A DNA stretch of 64,000 nt, taken from the NCBI GenBank assembly GCA_041394945.1, contig JAWKHH010000001.1, forward strand, positions 1,922,001 to 1,986,000. Reading direction: 5' to 3'. Origin of the DNA: Bryobacteraceae bacterium (GTDB lineage Bacteria > Acidobacteriota > Terriglobia > Bryobacterales > Bryobacteraceae). The position numbers and the translations under genes are program-made. The notes beneath the pieces are model-generated. The model was not told where the DNA came from and ran no database searches. It was given only the letters and a program-made list of their open reading frames with translations. This document shows, one piece after another, positions 16,826 through 25,084 of this stretch. Position 1 is the first letter of the stretch; each line of letters starts with the position of its first letter.

Positions 16826-17380
16826 TTACTTTGTAGCCTTCGGCTTGGTTTTCCTTACCGACGGACGTTCGACGGCCAGGTTGTTGGTCACCTTGAAAAC
16901 TCCGGATACGCCGTTTGCCTGGAGGCCGGCGATGGTCTTCTCAGACTCAGTGGCGACGACGCCTTCGAGCATCACTTCGCCGTTGCGCACAAGGATGTGG
17001 ATGGGCGAGTTCGGACCGCGAATGGCGTAGCGCGTCATGGCGGGATGGCGGAAGATCGCATTCGCAGTGGCGACGCGGATGCGGTCGTCGTTCGGGGATA
17101 GGGGGAGCACTTCGATTTCGTTGGTGACCCCCTCCACACCTTCGATCTTCGCGGTTACCTGCTCGGCGCTGGCCTTGAGGGTGGGCCGGGAGACCATGCC
17201 GGACAAAGTGACATGGTAACCTTCAACGCGGAACGTGATCCAATCGTAGGGGCCGTAGAAGGGGAGCGTCAGGATCTCCTTGCGGACATCCCGTTCGATG
17301 CGCTCCCGCCCACGATCCGACGGAGCTTGCGCGCAGACGATGGGCGCGGCGGCGAGTACGAGCGACAGGAGTTTGTTCAT
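16826..17380 (-). CDS. Protein with two BON domains
   Basis: This is a 184-residue protein starting at the ATG at 17380 (MNKLLSLVLAAAPIVCA signal peptide); an earlier in-frame start would run into the divergent DinB gene. Two BON modules follow, at about residues 28-95 (DWITFRVEGYHVTLSGMVSR) and 100-170 (ILVRNGEVMLEGVVATESEK). The C-terminus is basic (RKTKPKATK). It is likely periplasmic, attached to membrane. It lies 22 bp upstream of the M13 peptidase, so the two may share a transcript. Confidence 0.85.
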   Translation of the reverse strand: MNKLLSLVLAAAPIVCAQAPSDRGRERIERDVRKEILTLPFYGPYDWITFRVEGYHVTLSGMVSRPTLKASAEQVTAKIEGVEGVTNEIEVLPLSPNDDRIRVATANAIFRHPAMTRYAIRGPNSPIHILVRNGEVMLEGVVATESEKTIAGLQANGVSGVFKVTNNLAVERPSVRKTKPKATK

Positions 17381-17446
17381 GGCGATTGACTCACCCCAAT
17401 CATAGCTCGCGAGCATTCGGAAACCACTCGATGTTATGTTCGTCTG

Positions 17447-17998
17447 ATGAGACGCCGACAATTCGCGGGTGCGCTGGCCGCGGCTCCCGCAGCGCTTTCA
17501 GCGGCTGATTCGGAATGGCCCGACGCCTTCGCCAAGTCGTGGCGTGACTCCTTCGCAGAGCACTGGCGCGACACGCGGGAGTACACACTCGCCGTTCTCG
17601 ACGCGATGCCGGAGGACGGGTTCGGGTCCAGGCCCGATCCGGCGCAGCGGACGTTCGCCGAGCAGCTCACTCACCTTGGAGCCGCCAACGTGGCATACTT
17701 TCGCGTGTTTGGGATCGGCGAGGCGCCGGCCGCGTCGAAGACTACAGGCAAGGCGGAGGTACGCGCCTATTTGGCGTCGTGCTTCGACTTCGTCGCAGGA
17801 GTGGTCGACAAGCTCGACCAGAAACAGATGCTGCGCGCGGATCTGAAGTTCTCGCAGCGGCTGCCGGCGCACTCGGCCACCGACCTTTGCATGCGCGCCT
17901 ACATGCACACGGCGCATCACAGAGGGCAACTGGTCGTCTACCTGCGCGTGAAGGGAATCGTACCTCCGTCGTGGAAGTTCGAGCCGACGGCGGGATAA
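17447..17998 (+). CDS. DinB-family protein with exported-type N-terminus
   Basis: This 183-residue protein begins with a twin-arginine-like signal (MRRRQFAGALAAAPAALSAA). The remainder is a DinB/YfiT-type four-helix bundle with metal-ligand histidines expected in TFAEQLTHLGAAN and in MHTAHHRGQLVVYLR, the classic HxxxHRGQ ending. DinB-like folds bind a divalent metal and include thiol-dependent transferases; most members are uncharacterised. It is followed after 4 bp by the YCII gene, so they likely form an operon. Confidence 0.88.
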   Translation: MRRRQFAGALAAAPAALSAADSEWPDAFAKSWRDSFAEHWRDTREYTLAVLDAMPEDGFGSRPDPAQRTFAEQLTHLGAANVAYFRVFGIGEAPAASKTTGKAEVRAYLASCFDFVAGVVDKLDQKQMLRADLKFSQRLPAHSATDLCMRAYMHTAHHRGQLVVYLRVKGIVPPSWKFEPTAG

Positions 17999-18002
17999 GC
18001 CT

Positions 18003-18650
18003 ATGTTACTCGCAGCCCTTCTACCGTATTGTTTCGGATTTTTGAACGCCTACCCGGATCGGGCCAGCATCCCGGACGCCGAGGCGCAGGAGATTCAGAA
18101 AGGCCATCGCGCCCACATGGGACGCATGGCGAAGGCGGGACATCTGCTCGCCTCGGGTCCGCTTTTCACCGAGGGTGGTCCGCGGGGGCTTCTGGTGTAC
18201 CGCTGCGACAGCGTGGCGCAGGCGGAGGAATGGACCAAAATAGACCCAGCGGTGATCAACAAGCGGCTGAAGATCGAGATGTACCGTTGGCAGGCCACCG
18301 GCGTGTGGGGCGAGCCCTACGCGACAAAAGCGAAGGCGGACCCGGACTACAAATACGAGATGGTCCAACTGCCCTTCACGATTTTGATGAAGACCGCGCG
18401 CGGCGCGGCGCCGCAATCGGTGGTGGACGCGCAGCGAACCTATATGGAGCACTTGATGAAGACGGGCAAGGTCCGGTCTTTCGGCGAGTTCGAGGGGTCG
18501 GCGGACAAGCTGGGCCTTGTGGTGTTTGCGGCAATGTCTCTGGAGCAGGCGCGGGCGACGGCCGAGGCGGGTCCCTTGGCGCGCGGCGGATGGGCGACGG
18601 TAGTGGCGCACGAGTGGTACGTCGCCGACGAGACGGTTCCGAGGGAGTGA
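18003..18650 (+). CDS. Tandem YCII-domain protein with signal peptide
   Basis: This is a 215-residue protein. A hydrophobic N-terminus (MLLAALLPYCFGFLNA) is followed by two YciI-like modules, about residues 25-100 (GHRAHMGRMAKAGHLLASGP) and 125-205 (TYMEHLMKTGKVRSFGEFEG). YCII domains have a ferredoxin-like fold with a conserved His/Asp pair of unclear catalytic role. The pair here is probably exported. The gene lies 4 bp after the DinB gene and convergent with the tRNA gene. Confidence 0.85.
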   Translation: MLLAALLPYCFGFLNAYPDRASIPDAEAQEIQKGHRAHMGRMAKAGHLLASGPLFTEGGPRGLLVYRCDSVAQAEEWTKIDPAVINKRLKIEMYRWQATGVWGEPYATKAKADPDYKYEMVQLPFTILMKTARGAAPQSVVDAQRTYMEHLMKTGKVRSFGEFEGSADKLGLVVFAAMSLEQARATAEAGPLARGGWATVVAHEWYVADETVPRE

Positions 18651-18671
18651 AAAGAGGACCACTGACGCCGT

Positions 18672-18760
18672 TGGTGGCCGGAACGGGAATCGAACCCGTA
18701 CAGCCCTTTCGAGCTAGCGGATTTTAAGTCCGCTGCGTCTACCAGTTCCGCCATCCGGCC
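18672..18760 (-). tRNA. tRNA-Leu (anticodon UAA)
   Basis: On the minus strand, GGCCGGA at the 5' end pairs with TCCGGCC at the 3' end. The D arm (GGCGGAACTGGTAGACGC), the anticodon stem-loop GCGGA-CTTAAAA-TCCGC (anticodon TAA at 18724-18726), a long class-II variable arm (TAGCTCGAAAGGGCTGT) and the T arm (ACGGG-TTCGATTC-CCGT) are complete. The discriminator is A, and CCA is encoded in the genome at 18672-18674. The mature body is 18675-18760. Confidence 0.97.
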
Positions 18761-18812
18761 TTGCTCTACGTCCCGTCCTTCAGAATAACAGCGCCGTGCG
18801 ACCATCATTTCC

Positions 18813-19277
18813 ATGCGGCTCAAGATATTGTTCCTGGTTTCCCTTGCGTTCGGACTCGGCTATGGGGTGGGCGCGCGGCGCGACGATCGCGTTGACTTGC
18901 TGGAAGTGGACCGCGCGTTCGACCGCGCCACAGCCGAGCGCGCCGCCGGCGGCTGGGTATCTTTTTTTGCCGCCGACGGTAAGATGGTCCGCGGCAACGG
19001 CGAGATCGTCAGCGGCCACACGGCCATCGGAAAGTCAATGAGTGCGTTGTTTTCCGCGAAAGACACGAGCCTGCGCTGGTCGCCGGAGTTCGCCGAGGCG
19101 TCGAAGTCCGGCGACCTCGGGTACACGGTGGGGTCGTCGCGATTTCGCCGGCGAGGAACGGAGGGGAAGCTGGTGGAGTCGGCCGGGCGCTACGTCACCA
19201 TCTGGCGGAAAACCGGTGGCAGGTGGAAGGTGGCGCTCGATATCGGCGCGAGCGGGCCAGAGCGGCCGGTGGAATAA
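18813..19277 (+). CDS. SnoaL/DUF4440-like NTF2-fold protein
   Basis: This 154-residue protein starts with a signal-anchor-like segment (MRLKILFLVSLAFGLGYGVGA), then an NTF2-like alpha+beta barrel at about residues 25-145 (DRAFDRATAERAAGGWVSFF ... GRYVTIWRKTGGRWKVALD), the pattern of DUF4440. Members bind small ligands or act as isomerases or cyclases; no catalytic pair can be assigned. The gene stands alone after the tRNA gene. Confidence 0.82.
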   Translation: MRLKILFLVSLAFGLGYGVGARRDDRVDLLEVDRAFDRATAERAAGGWVSFFAADGKMVRGNGEIVSGHTAIGKSMSALFSAKDTSLRWSPEFAEASKSGDLGYTVGSSRFRRRGTEGKLVESAGRYVTIWRKTGGRWKVALDIGASGPERPVE

Positions 19278-19395
19278 CACACTCAGCGCGCGTCTGGCGC
19301 ATCGCCGCGCGTACCCGGAAGCAGCGGAACGCCGAAGAAGTGAAGTAAGCTCCACTCCACCTTGCCGCCAAAAACAGGGACACCACCGGAATCCT

Positions 19396-19426
19396 CAGGG
19401 AGGCTCCGGACGCTGGAGCCTCCCTG
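19396..19426. terminator. Strong 12-bp hairpin
   Basis: CAGGGAGGCTCC and its exact complement GGAGCCTCCCTG flank a 7-nt loop. The stem is perfect and GC-rich. No T-run follows on either side, so it is not a textbook intrinsic terminator. It lies 119 bp after the DUF4440 stop and may act in termination or RNA stability. Confidence 0.5.
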
Positions 19427-19605
19427 TTCGCGGCGAGCAACCGCCGGCCGGCAAGGTCGCCGAGCCGTCCCTCTTGCAGTTCGCCGTGAGCCGGTTGTCT
19501 GGGGATTCATCACGTTATCTCCAGATTGCACGCGCAGTGCCAATCGCGATTCCGTTGAAAACATGGCGCGAGGTTCGCAGCGAGGCGACGGGTTGTCGAT
19601 CAGAA

Positions 19606-19624
19606 ACCGGACAAGTTGTCCGGT
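19606..19624 (-). terminator. Terminator-like inverted repeat after the coiled-coil gene
   Basis: ACCGGACAA-G-TTGTCCGGT is a perfect 9-bp inverted repeat with one central base. It begins 3 nt after the stop of the minus-strand coiled-coil gene. On that strand it is followed by TTTC. It probably ends the three-gene operon. Confidence 0.55.
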
Positions 19625-19627
19625 GGA

Positions 19628-20467
19628 TCAGGGACGCTGGGCGTCGAGCTGTTTTTGGAGCCGGGCCGCTCTGGCGTTCAGGGTGCGAAGCTGGCGAAGA
19701 TCCTCGTCGGCCTGGGTGATCGCGCTCTGGATGCGGGAGAGGTAGGTGCCGCCCTGGAAAGCAGGGTCCGTGGATGCGTCCACGCGAAGGGTGAAAGCGC
19801 GGAACTGGTCCGTTGCGTCGCGATAGCGGCGGAGGATGTCGGAGATGTAGGATTCGCGCTGCCGCGTGAGCTCTTCGAGTTCGCCGGAGACCGCGGCCAG
19901 GCGGGCGACACGCTGATCCGCCTCCGACGCCTTGCGCCGCATCTCACGGCTGCCTTCTTCCACCTGAGCGAGCCGGGCGTCGCGGGACTGGCCTTCCGAG
20001 CGGAGCGCCTGCGAGAGCCTGGTGGCGGCGTCGAGCCGCTCCTGAATATCGCGAAGGTCGCCCGCCATCTTCTCGCGTTCGGCGCGGAGTTCGACCGCTT
20101 GTCCTTCGGCGGTGAGCAGTTTCTCGCGGAGTTCAGCGAGAGTCGCCCGGTCCGCGTTGAGCTGTTGGTTCTTCTCGTCGAGCATGCGGACCAACTCGTT
20201 GCGCGTGACGGCATCGTCCGTGCCGGCGGCCGGCCGGCGGGCCCCGGGCGCGACCACCGTGGACGGCGCGGGCTCCTCCGCCGCGGCGCGCGCTTCCGCG
20301 AGTTCGGCTTCGGTCTTCTCCAGCCGCGCCCGCAATTGCGCCGACCACTCCTTTTCGAGGCGCACGGCCTCCTCGACACGCACGGCATCCAACGAAGGGT
20401 GCCGGGACAGCAGGTAACCAACCGCCAGTCCGGCCAGAGCCGCCAGCGGGACCATCCACGGTTTCAT
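19628..20467 (-). CDS. Membrane-anchored coiled-coil protein
   Basis: This is a 279-residue protein. One N-terminal membrane helix (WMVPLAALAGLAVGYLL, residues 4-20) anchors it. Most of the rest, about residues 30-75 and 95-270, is heptad-rich Leu/Arg/Glu coiled coil (for example LAELREKLLTAEGQAVELRA). A Pro/Ala-rich break lies near residues 75-95. The ATG at 20467 is chosen because upstream in-frame sequence overlaps the VWFA gene and is not protein-like. It is the last gene of a three-gene run after the VWFA gene (22 bp gap). A scaffold or adaptor role is inferred only from structure. Confidence 0.75.
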   Translation of the reverse strand: MKPWMVPLAALAGLAVGYLLSRHPSLDAVRVEEAVRLEKEWSAQLRARLEKTEAELAEARAAAEEPAPSTVVAPGARRPAAGTDDAVTRNELVRMLDEKNQQLNADRATLAELREKLLTAEGQAVELRAEREKMAGDLRDIQERLDAATRLSQALRSEGQSRDARLAQVEEGSREMRRKASEADQRVARLAAVSGELEELTRQRESYISDILRRYRDATDQFRAFTLRVDASTDPAFQGGTYLSRIQSAITQADEDLRQLRTLNARAARLQKQLDAQRP

Positions 20468-20489
20468 GCTCACTTTACCGGCCACCAGC

Positions 20490-21527
20490 TTACCTCTTTC
20501 GAGCTTCGAAACGCGACCGGTAGTGCAGCACGAACCCCTCGGCCTCCAGAGCCAAATCGATGCTGCCCGGAGGCAGCGGCGGCTCAATTTCGGCGGATTG
20601 ATGCGCCCGGATGCGGGCGACAGCGCCGGCGATGGCGCCCGGGATGTCGGCCGGCGTCCGGCAATACTGTACCGATCCGCCGGAGGCGTTGACGATGTCG
20701 ATGAGCCCGGTCTGGTAGGCTTCATTCAACCGGTCACTCCGGTAATCCAGGTGAACGACGAACAGCGGGGTCTGCGTTCGGGCCACCTTGGCGAGGATTT
20801 TTCCGGTCTCCTCTTTCACCAGGCCCTCGGGAAAGCGGCGGCTCATGTCGCGCGAGTCACTCGAGTTGACCACGGGATTCGTGTAGCCGGCGCGATAGTT
20901 CTGGATGCTGCTGTCGGTAACGTAGAGAACCGCCACTCGGACGGCCGCCTTGGCGAGAATGGCGTCGCCCAGGTGGAGCGCCGTTTCCACGCTATCGAGC
21001 AGCCCGGCGTATCCGCTGACGGGGAGGTCGCGAATCGCTTTGGTGAGCGCCGGCTTTTCGGCGCCGGGATCGACAAGCACGGAAAGCCCATCCTGGGCCC
21101 GGAGCAATCCGGCTTCGACGTTGTCGGGAAGCCGCTCGATTTCGGAAGCGAGCGCTTCACGCGCCGGGTCAGCAAGCGAGATGTCTCCCGTGAGATCCAT
21201 CACGATGAGCAGAAGGAGATCATCGTCGGGGCCGAATAAGCGGGATACTTTCACGGCTTTGCCGCCGATGCTGGCGCGCAATGCATCGGCAGGCACTTCC
21301 CGCACTTGTTCCGGCCAGAAGGCGACGTGGAGAGACCGCGGATGCTCCGGCTTGCGGCCGGGAGGCGAAGCGGTGAGAACCGCGGCGGTCAACAATGCGC
21401 AGAGCCAGCGCCGCCGAGGCAGACGCGCTCTCGAAAGCGCACAAACCGCTCCGGCGAAGCTCCAAACGGCCGGAAACCCGTGCCGTATCCAAAGCCGGAG
21501 CGAGTTCGTTCTGCGCGAGCTCCTCAA
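20490..21527 (-). CDS. VWFA-related acidobacterial protein
   Basis: This protein of about 300-345 residues carries a VWFA-like domain of the type annotated in acidobacteria. The strand LLLLIVMDLTGDIS carries a degenerate DxS-type metal site (Asp-Leu-Thr rather than DxSxS), and AVLYVTDS and PLFVVHLDYRS are later core strands. The true start is uncertain: a TTG at 21527 overlaps the upstream stop, but a signal-like segment (LPRRRWLCALLTAAVLTA) begins about 36 residues later with no ATG, so a non-ATG start there is plausible. It is exported and probably mediates protein contacts. It lies between the barrel protein and the coiled-coil protein in one operon. Confidence 0.75.
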   Translation of the reverse strand: MRSSRRTNSLRLWIRHGFPAVWSFAGAVCALSRARLPRRRWLCALLTAAVLTASPPGRKPEHPRSLHVAFWPEQVREVPADALRASIGGKAVKVSRLFGPDDDLLLLIVMDLTGDISLADPAREALASEIERLPDNVEAGLLRAQDGLSVLVDPGAEKPALTKAIRDLPVSGYAGLLDSVETALHLGDAILAKAAVRVAVLYVTDSSIQNYRAGYTNPVVNSSDSRDMSRRFPEGLVKEETGKILAKVARTQTPLFVVHLDYRSDRLNEAYQTGLIDIVNASGGSVQYCRTPADIPGAIAGAVARIRAHQSAEIEPPLPPGSIDLALEAEGFVLHYRSRFEARKR

Positions 21528-24283
21528 AAGCTGTACCTCAAGCCAAGCTGGATGATGCGTCCGCCGGTGGACCCGATGATCTTGCCCGCATTCACATTGG
21601 GCGCGCTGGCCGGGCCGATTGTGGTGTCCGGATCGTTCCAGTTGGCATGGTTGATGAAGTTGAGGCCGACGGCGCTGAACTCGAGACTCTGCTCGGATGA
21701 AAGCGCAAAGCGCTTGCTTAGCGACAGATCGTGATTCTGGCTCGCCGGCAGCCGCAACGAAGGGTGCGTTCGGCCGGCATCGCCGATCTCGAAATCAGCC
21801 GGCTGCGCGAAGGCGTCCGGGTTGAACCAGAGCTCGGGGCCGGGGTTGGCCACGGCCGGGTTGACGCCCGGAACGGTTGCCACCCGGAGCGCGTCGACAA
21901 CGCGGCCCGTGTTGTTGAACTGCGGCCGGAGCGCCACCGGAGCGCCGCTGGCCACCGTCGCCACACCGCTCAGTGACCAGCCTTCGACGAGGAACCGCGT
22001 CCAATCCGCATGCTGCAGATAGCGCCGGCTGGGCCCGAAAGGCAGTTCATACATATACGACAGCGACAGCCTGTGCGGACTGTTGCTCGATGTGAGAGAC
22101 CATTCGTTCGACCGATTGTAGTAATCCTGCACGCCGTACGGGCCGGAGTAGTTATCCATCTGTTTCGAAAAATCGTACGCCGCCGAGAGCGACAACCCGC
22201 CTGACGTTCGTTTTTCGAGGCGCAAGTAGCCGACGTCGCGCTGGTAGCGGCCCTCCGGCCACGAGCTGTAGATATCGAAGCGCTGATACTGCGGATAGGG
22301 ACGGAGCGAGCGGTTGAACTGTTCGTCGTTGAGGCGATCGCGGTACTGCAGCGCGTCCAGGTGAATAGCGTTCGGGTTCGAACCTCCGTTGCCGAGCAGC
22401 AGATTTCTTCCGGCCGCGTGGGCGAACCCGGCCGTGACCGTAATCGCCTCCGGCAGTTCACGTTCGAGAGACAAGGATGCGGATTGATAGGTCGGCTGCC
22501 GACCGCTTTCCTCGACAAGATCGGCCTGCGTGTTGTTGGCGGCATCGGGGCGGAGGTCCGGAAACGTACGATCCGAGACGAGCCCTTCCGATAGAGTGAC
22601 GGCCGGATCTAGTTGCGGATTGAGCGATACCCACGTGGGCACACCGTTGAAAGCTTGGGTGGCCCACTGCCCGCTGTACACCGGGATCGTCGAATACGAC
22701 CGCGAATAGGACGCTCGGCCCACGGTGCGGGCGCTACCCATGATGTTCCACGAGATGCCGGCGTTCGGCTCGAGCTTCGCGAGCACCGGCTGGAAGGCGC
22801 GCCCTTGCCCGTCGACACCGGCGGCCACCAGCGCGCCCGGTCTTCCGTTGGCCGGGTTGATCGCGCGCAGCGACACGGTGGACTGGCGGTCGTACTTCTC
22901 CACGCGGGGCGTGCTCACGTCGAGGGTGAGCCCCGCACTGACGGTAAGCCCGGGACGGATCTCCCACTGGTCCCGCGCGATTGCCTGAACGCGGCTGCGG
23001 CGAAAGTAGGAAGGAGAGGCGACCACGCTTTCCTCGGCGTACGCGGCCATGCCGAGCAGAAAGCTGGCGAAGGCGTGACCGGTGTTCACGATGCCGGGCA
23101 GGCTCGTGAGTCCTTCCGTGAACCGGAAGTTGCCCGATGGATACTGCGGCCAGTAGGAGTTGATCTGTTCGCGAATGAACTGGCCAGTGAACCGTATCCG
23201 GTGGGTCTTCCACCGCGTGGCGAAGCCGTCGGTGAGCACCCAGGTAGTGCGGGCATTGGAAGTGACCGGGTAGGAACGGCCCATGGACAAGTAGGGGTCG
23301 AACTGGAAGCGGGGGTACGGATCGCCGCCATCGAGTTGGGGAACGTTCGTGGAACGGTCCGTCGAAACCTCCACCGTCGCCGTGTTCACGCTATTGGCGG
23401 AGACGGTGAGGACATGCTCGGCCGAGGCGCGGCGGCTGCGCCGCTCGCGCGGCACGGGCCCGGGATTGGCAGCCGATGAGAACCATGGCGCGGCGCCATC
23501 GAGACCGTTCGAGAGATTCATGCCGAATCCGAGACGGTGACGCTCGCGAAACGTGTGATCCACTCGCGCGATCACGCCGTCGGCGCCGTTCTGCTCCGGC
23601 GCCACGATGAAGAAGTTGTTCCGGAAGAACGGGCCTGCGTCGCTGTTCGGAGCCGGATAGAGCGACAGCGCTTCGCGGGCCACGGGGTCCACCCGCGACG
23701 CCGGGATGCGGTTTTCGGGAAACGGGGCGCGGTTGTACTCGAGGTTGTCGCGGTCCACGGGACGCGAGGCGTTGTAGGCGGGATTGGGCGCCGTTGTCTC
23801 CGGGTCGAAGACCGGAAGAAGGTTGCCGGCGGCATCCACGACGTGGCCCCAGTCTCCAGTGCGCTCGAGCAGAGTCGGGATCGTACGCAGGTAAGTGCGG
23901 TCGATCTTTTCGCGAACGCCCTCATAGGTGAAGCTGAAGAATGTGGAGCGGCCACCGTCGTAGATGCGGGGGATCTTCACCGGGCCGGTGACGTGAAAAC
24001 CGAACTGGTTGCGGCGCAGGAAACGCTTCGCTCCGCCGCGCTGGACGATCTCGTGCGGGATGGCGTCGAAGAAGTCGTTGCGGAGGTTCTCATAGAGCCG
24101 GCCGTGCCAGCGCGGGCCCCTGACGGCGGTCCTCGCCTGCCTTCGCGCACCAGCGCGCAAACCGAGGTTCTCCGTCTGGATGCGGAATTCGGAAATCGCC
24201 TTTGAGAGTTCGCTCGACTTCGTTTGAGCCGCCGCGGCGCAAACTGACAGTGCGGCCGCGAACAACGACGCACGAACGGCCAT
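21524..24283 (-). CDS. TonB-receptor-type outer-membrane barrel lacking N-terminal regulatory and plug regions
   Basis: This is a 919-residue protein with a signal peptide (MAVRASLFAAALSVCAAAA). Its barrel region matches the large Cna-B/TonB-type acidobacterial receptors: RLYENLRNDFFDA, FFSFTYEG, ENRIPASRVDPVAREAL, LNFINHANWNDP and the final aromatic LGLRYSF. Unlike the receptor at 1-824, it lacks the carboxypeptidase-regulatory domain and most of the plug. Only about 40 low-similarity residues (KSSELSKAISEFRIQ...) separate the signal from the first barrel-associated motif. It heads an operon with the VWFA and coiled-coil genes, with a 4-nt overlap to the VWFA frame. It may be a constitutively open or partner-gated pore, or a decayed receptor; the reading frame itself is intact. 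Confidence 0.85.
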   Translation of the reverse strand: MAVRASLFAAALSVCAAAAQTKSSELSKAISEFRIQTENLGLRAGARRQARTAVRGPRWHGRLYENLRNDFFDAIPHEIVQRGGAKRFLRRNQFGFHVTGPVKIPRIYDGGRSTFFSFTYEGVREKIDRTYLRTIPTLLERTGDWGHVVDAAGNLLPVFDPETTAPNPAYNASRPVDRDNLEYNRAPFPENRIPASRVDPVAREALSLYPAPNSDAGPFFRNNFFIVAPEQNGADGVIARVDHTFRERHRLGFGMNLSNGLDGAAPWFSSAANPGPVPRERRSRRASAEHVLTVSANSVNTATVEVSTDRSTNVPQLDGGDPYPRFQFDPYLSMGRSYPVTSNARTTWVLTDGFATRWKTHRIRFTGQFIREQINSYWPQYPSGNFRFTEGLTSLPGIVNTGHAFASFLLGMAAYAEESVVASPSYFRRSRVQAIARDQWEIRPGLTVSAGLTLDVSTPRVEKYDRQSTVSLRAINPANGRPGALVAAGVDGQGRAFQPVLAKLEPNAGISWNIMGSARTVGRASYSRSYSTIPVYSGQWATQAFNGVPTWVSLNPQLDPAVTLSEGLVSDRTFPDLRPDAANNTQADLVEESGRQPTYQSASLSLERELPEAITVTAGFAHAAGRNLLLGNGGSNPNAIHLDALQYRDRLNDEQFNRSLRPYPQYQRFDIYSSWPEGRYQRDVGYLRLEKRTSGGLSLSAAYDFSKQMDNYSGPYGVQDYYNRSNEWSLTSSNSPHRLSLSYMYELPFGPSRRYLQHADWTRFLVEGWSLSGVATVASGAPVALRPQFNNTGRVVDALRVATVPGVNPAVANPGPELWFNPDAFAQPADFEIGDAGRTHPSLRLPASQNHDLSLSKRFALSSEQSLEFSAVGLNFINHANWNDPDTTIGPASAPNVNAGKIIGSTGGRIIQLGLRYSF

Positions 24284-24698
24284 AATCTCATTTTATCTGT
24301 CCGGGCCGCCTCGGCGAATAGACCGACGTGAGGAAGTGAGAATTTCGGCGGAAACTGGGGACTATGTTCGTGGATGGGCTACGGAGCGAAGACTATTGTT
24401 TTCCTACAGGGCCCACCATTGTCAGTCGATAGTATGCTTGCGTGCCGGAAGCGTTCGCATCCGGGCGCAAGGCGAGGCGAGCGCCGAGCCAAGCATCCCC
24501 CGACAATCAAGCATCGAGACAGTAGTCTCTCCGAGGTGGTAGCCCTCATCCATCTCGACAGGCAGAGACTAGTCCCTTTCTCGGACATGAGAGGGCTCGA
24601 TGAGACCAGGGAATCCGAAAAAGACGCCGGCTCCAGGCGGCGACGTGCGTGACAACCGCGCAACCGCCGAAGAAGACCGGGGTGATGGAGGCAATTGC
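24284..24698. other. Leader region upstream of the exopolysaccharide locus
   Basis: This gap separates the divergent barrel operon from the exopolysaccharide locus. No convincing gene is seen. A short hairpin GAGAC-AGTA-GTCTC lies just before 24540, and a related GAGACTAGTC follows about 40 bp later. An alternative in-frame ATG at 24600 would extend the first exopolysaccharide gene into this region by 33 disordered residues. The promoter could not be placed reliably. Confidence 0.5.
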
Positions 24699-25040
24699 AT
24701 GAGTGTATTGAGACCGAGGAACCGGCTTGTGAATTTCCGGCTGAGCGAGGACGAGTTCGAGCTGTTGCGCGACTCGTGCGAAATGTTCGGCGCTCGCAGC
24801 ATTTCCGACTTCGCGCGCACATCGGTATTGGACCGTCTTGCCCGCAAGCCGGAGGAGAACACGGCAACGCCAGCGGCGAGTCCAGTGGGCCAGTTGGGGA
24901 ACAAGGTAGCCGAGCTCGAGATGCGAGTGGGGCAGATCCTCAACCTTCTTCAGGCCACGCAAGAGGGAAGCGCCGAGCCCGTTGAAACCGCTGTGACGGT
25001 TGGCGTGGCGACATCCGGGCACATGCGGGACATCTATTGA
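24699..25040 (+). CDS. Ribbon-helix-helix-like protein heading the exopolysaccharide locus
   Basis: This is a 113-residue protein. Residues 5-45 (NRLVNFRLSEDEFELLRDSC, then ISDFARTSVLDRL) fit the beta-strand plus two-helix pattern of Arc/MetJ-type repressors or CopG-like proteins. A helical segment follows at about 70-90 (LGNKVAELEMRVGQILNLL), likely a dimerisation coiled coil. The ATG at 24699 has an excellent GGAGG at 7 nt; an ATG at 24600 is the alternative. It lies 44 bp before the export gene and is probably a regulator of the locus, perhaps autoregulatory. Confidence 0.7.
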   Translation: MSVLRPRNRLVNFRLSEDEFELLRDSCEMFGARSISDFARTSVLDRLARKPEENTATPAASPVGQLGNKVAELEMRVGQILNLLQATQEGSAEPVETAVTVGVATSGHMRDIY

Positions 25041-25084
25041 CAGCGGGAGCCGCCGCGAAGGCGAGCCAAGGAGAAAGAGAATCG

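Larger units (their letters stand above)
19278..19627. other. 350-bp intergenic stretch
   Basis: I see no convincing gene between the DUF4440 stop and the coiled-coil gene's stop. Short frames exist on both strands but lack ribosome sites and protein-like composition. The stretch holds two strong inverted repeats listed separately (19396-19426 and 19606-19624), consistent with convergent transcription ends. Confidence 0.6.

Noticed and set aside
18661..19300. tRNA gene as an integration site for a mobile element
   Set aside because: No integrase, direct repeat of the tRNA end or other mobile gene is seen nearby.
21524..24283. Barrel gene as a pseudogene
   Set aside because: The frame is intact over 919 codons with a signal peptide and a normal C-terminus; missing domains alone do not prove decay.
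24284..24599. Small genes upstream of the exopolysaccharide locus
   Set aside because: Frames at 24336 and 24374 lack ribosome sites and have no protein-like composition.
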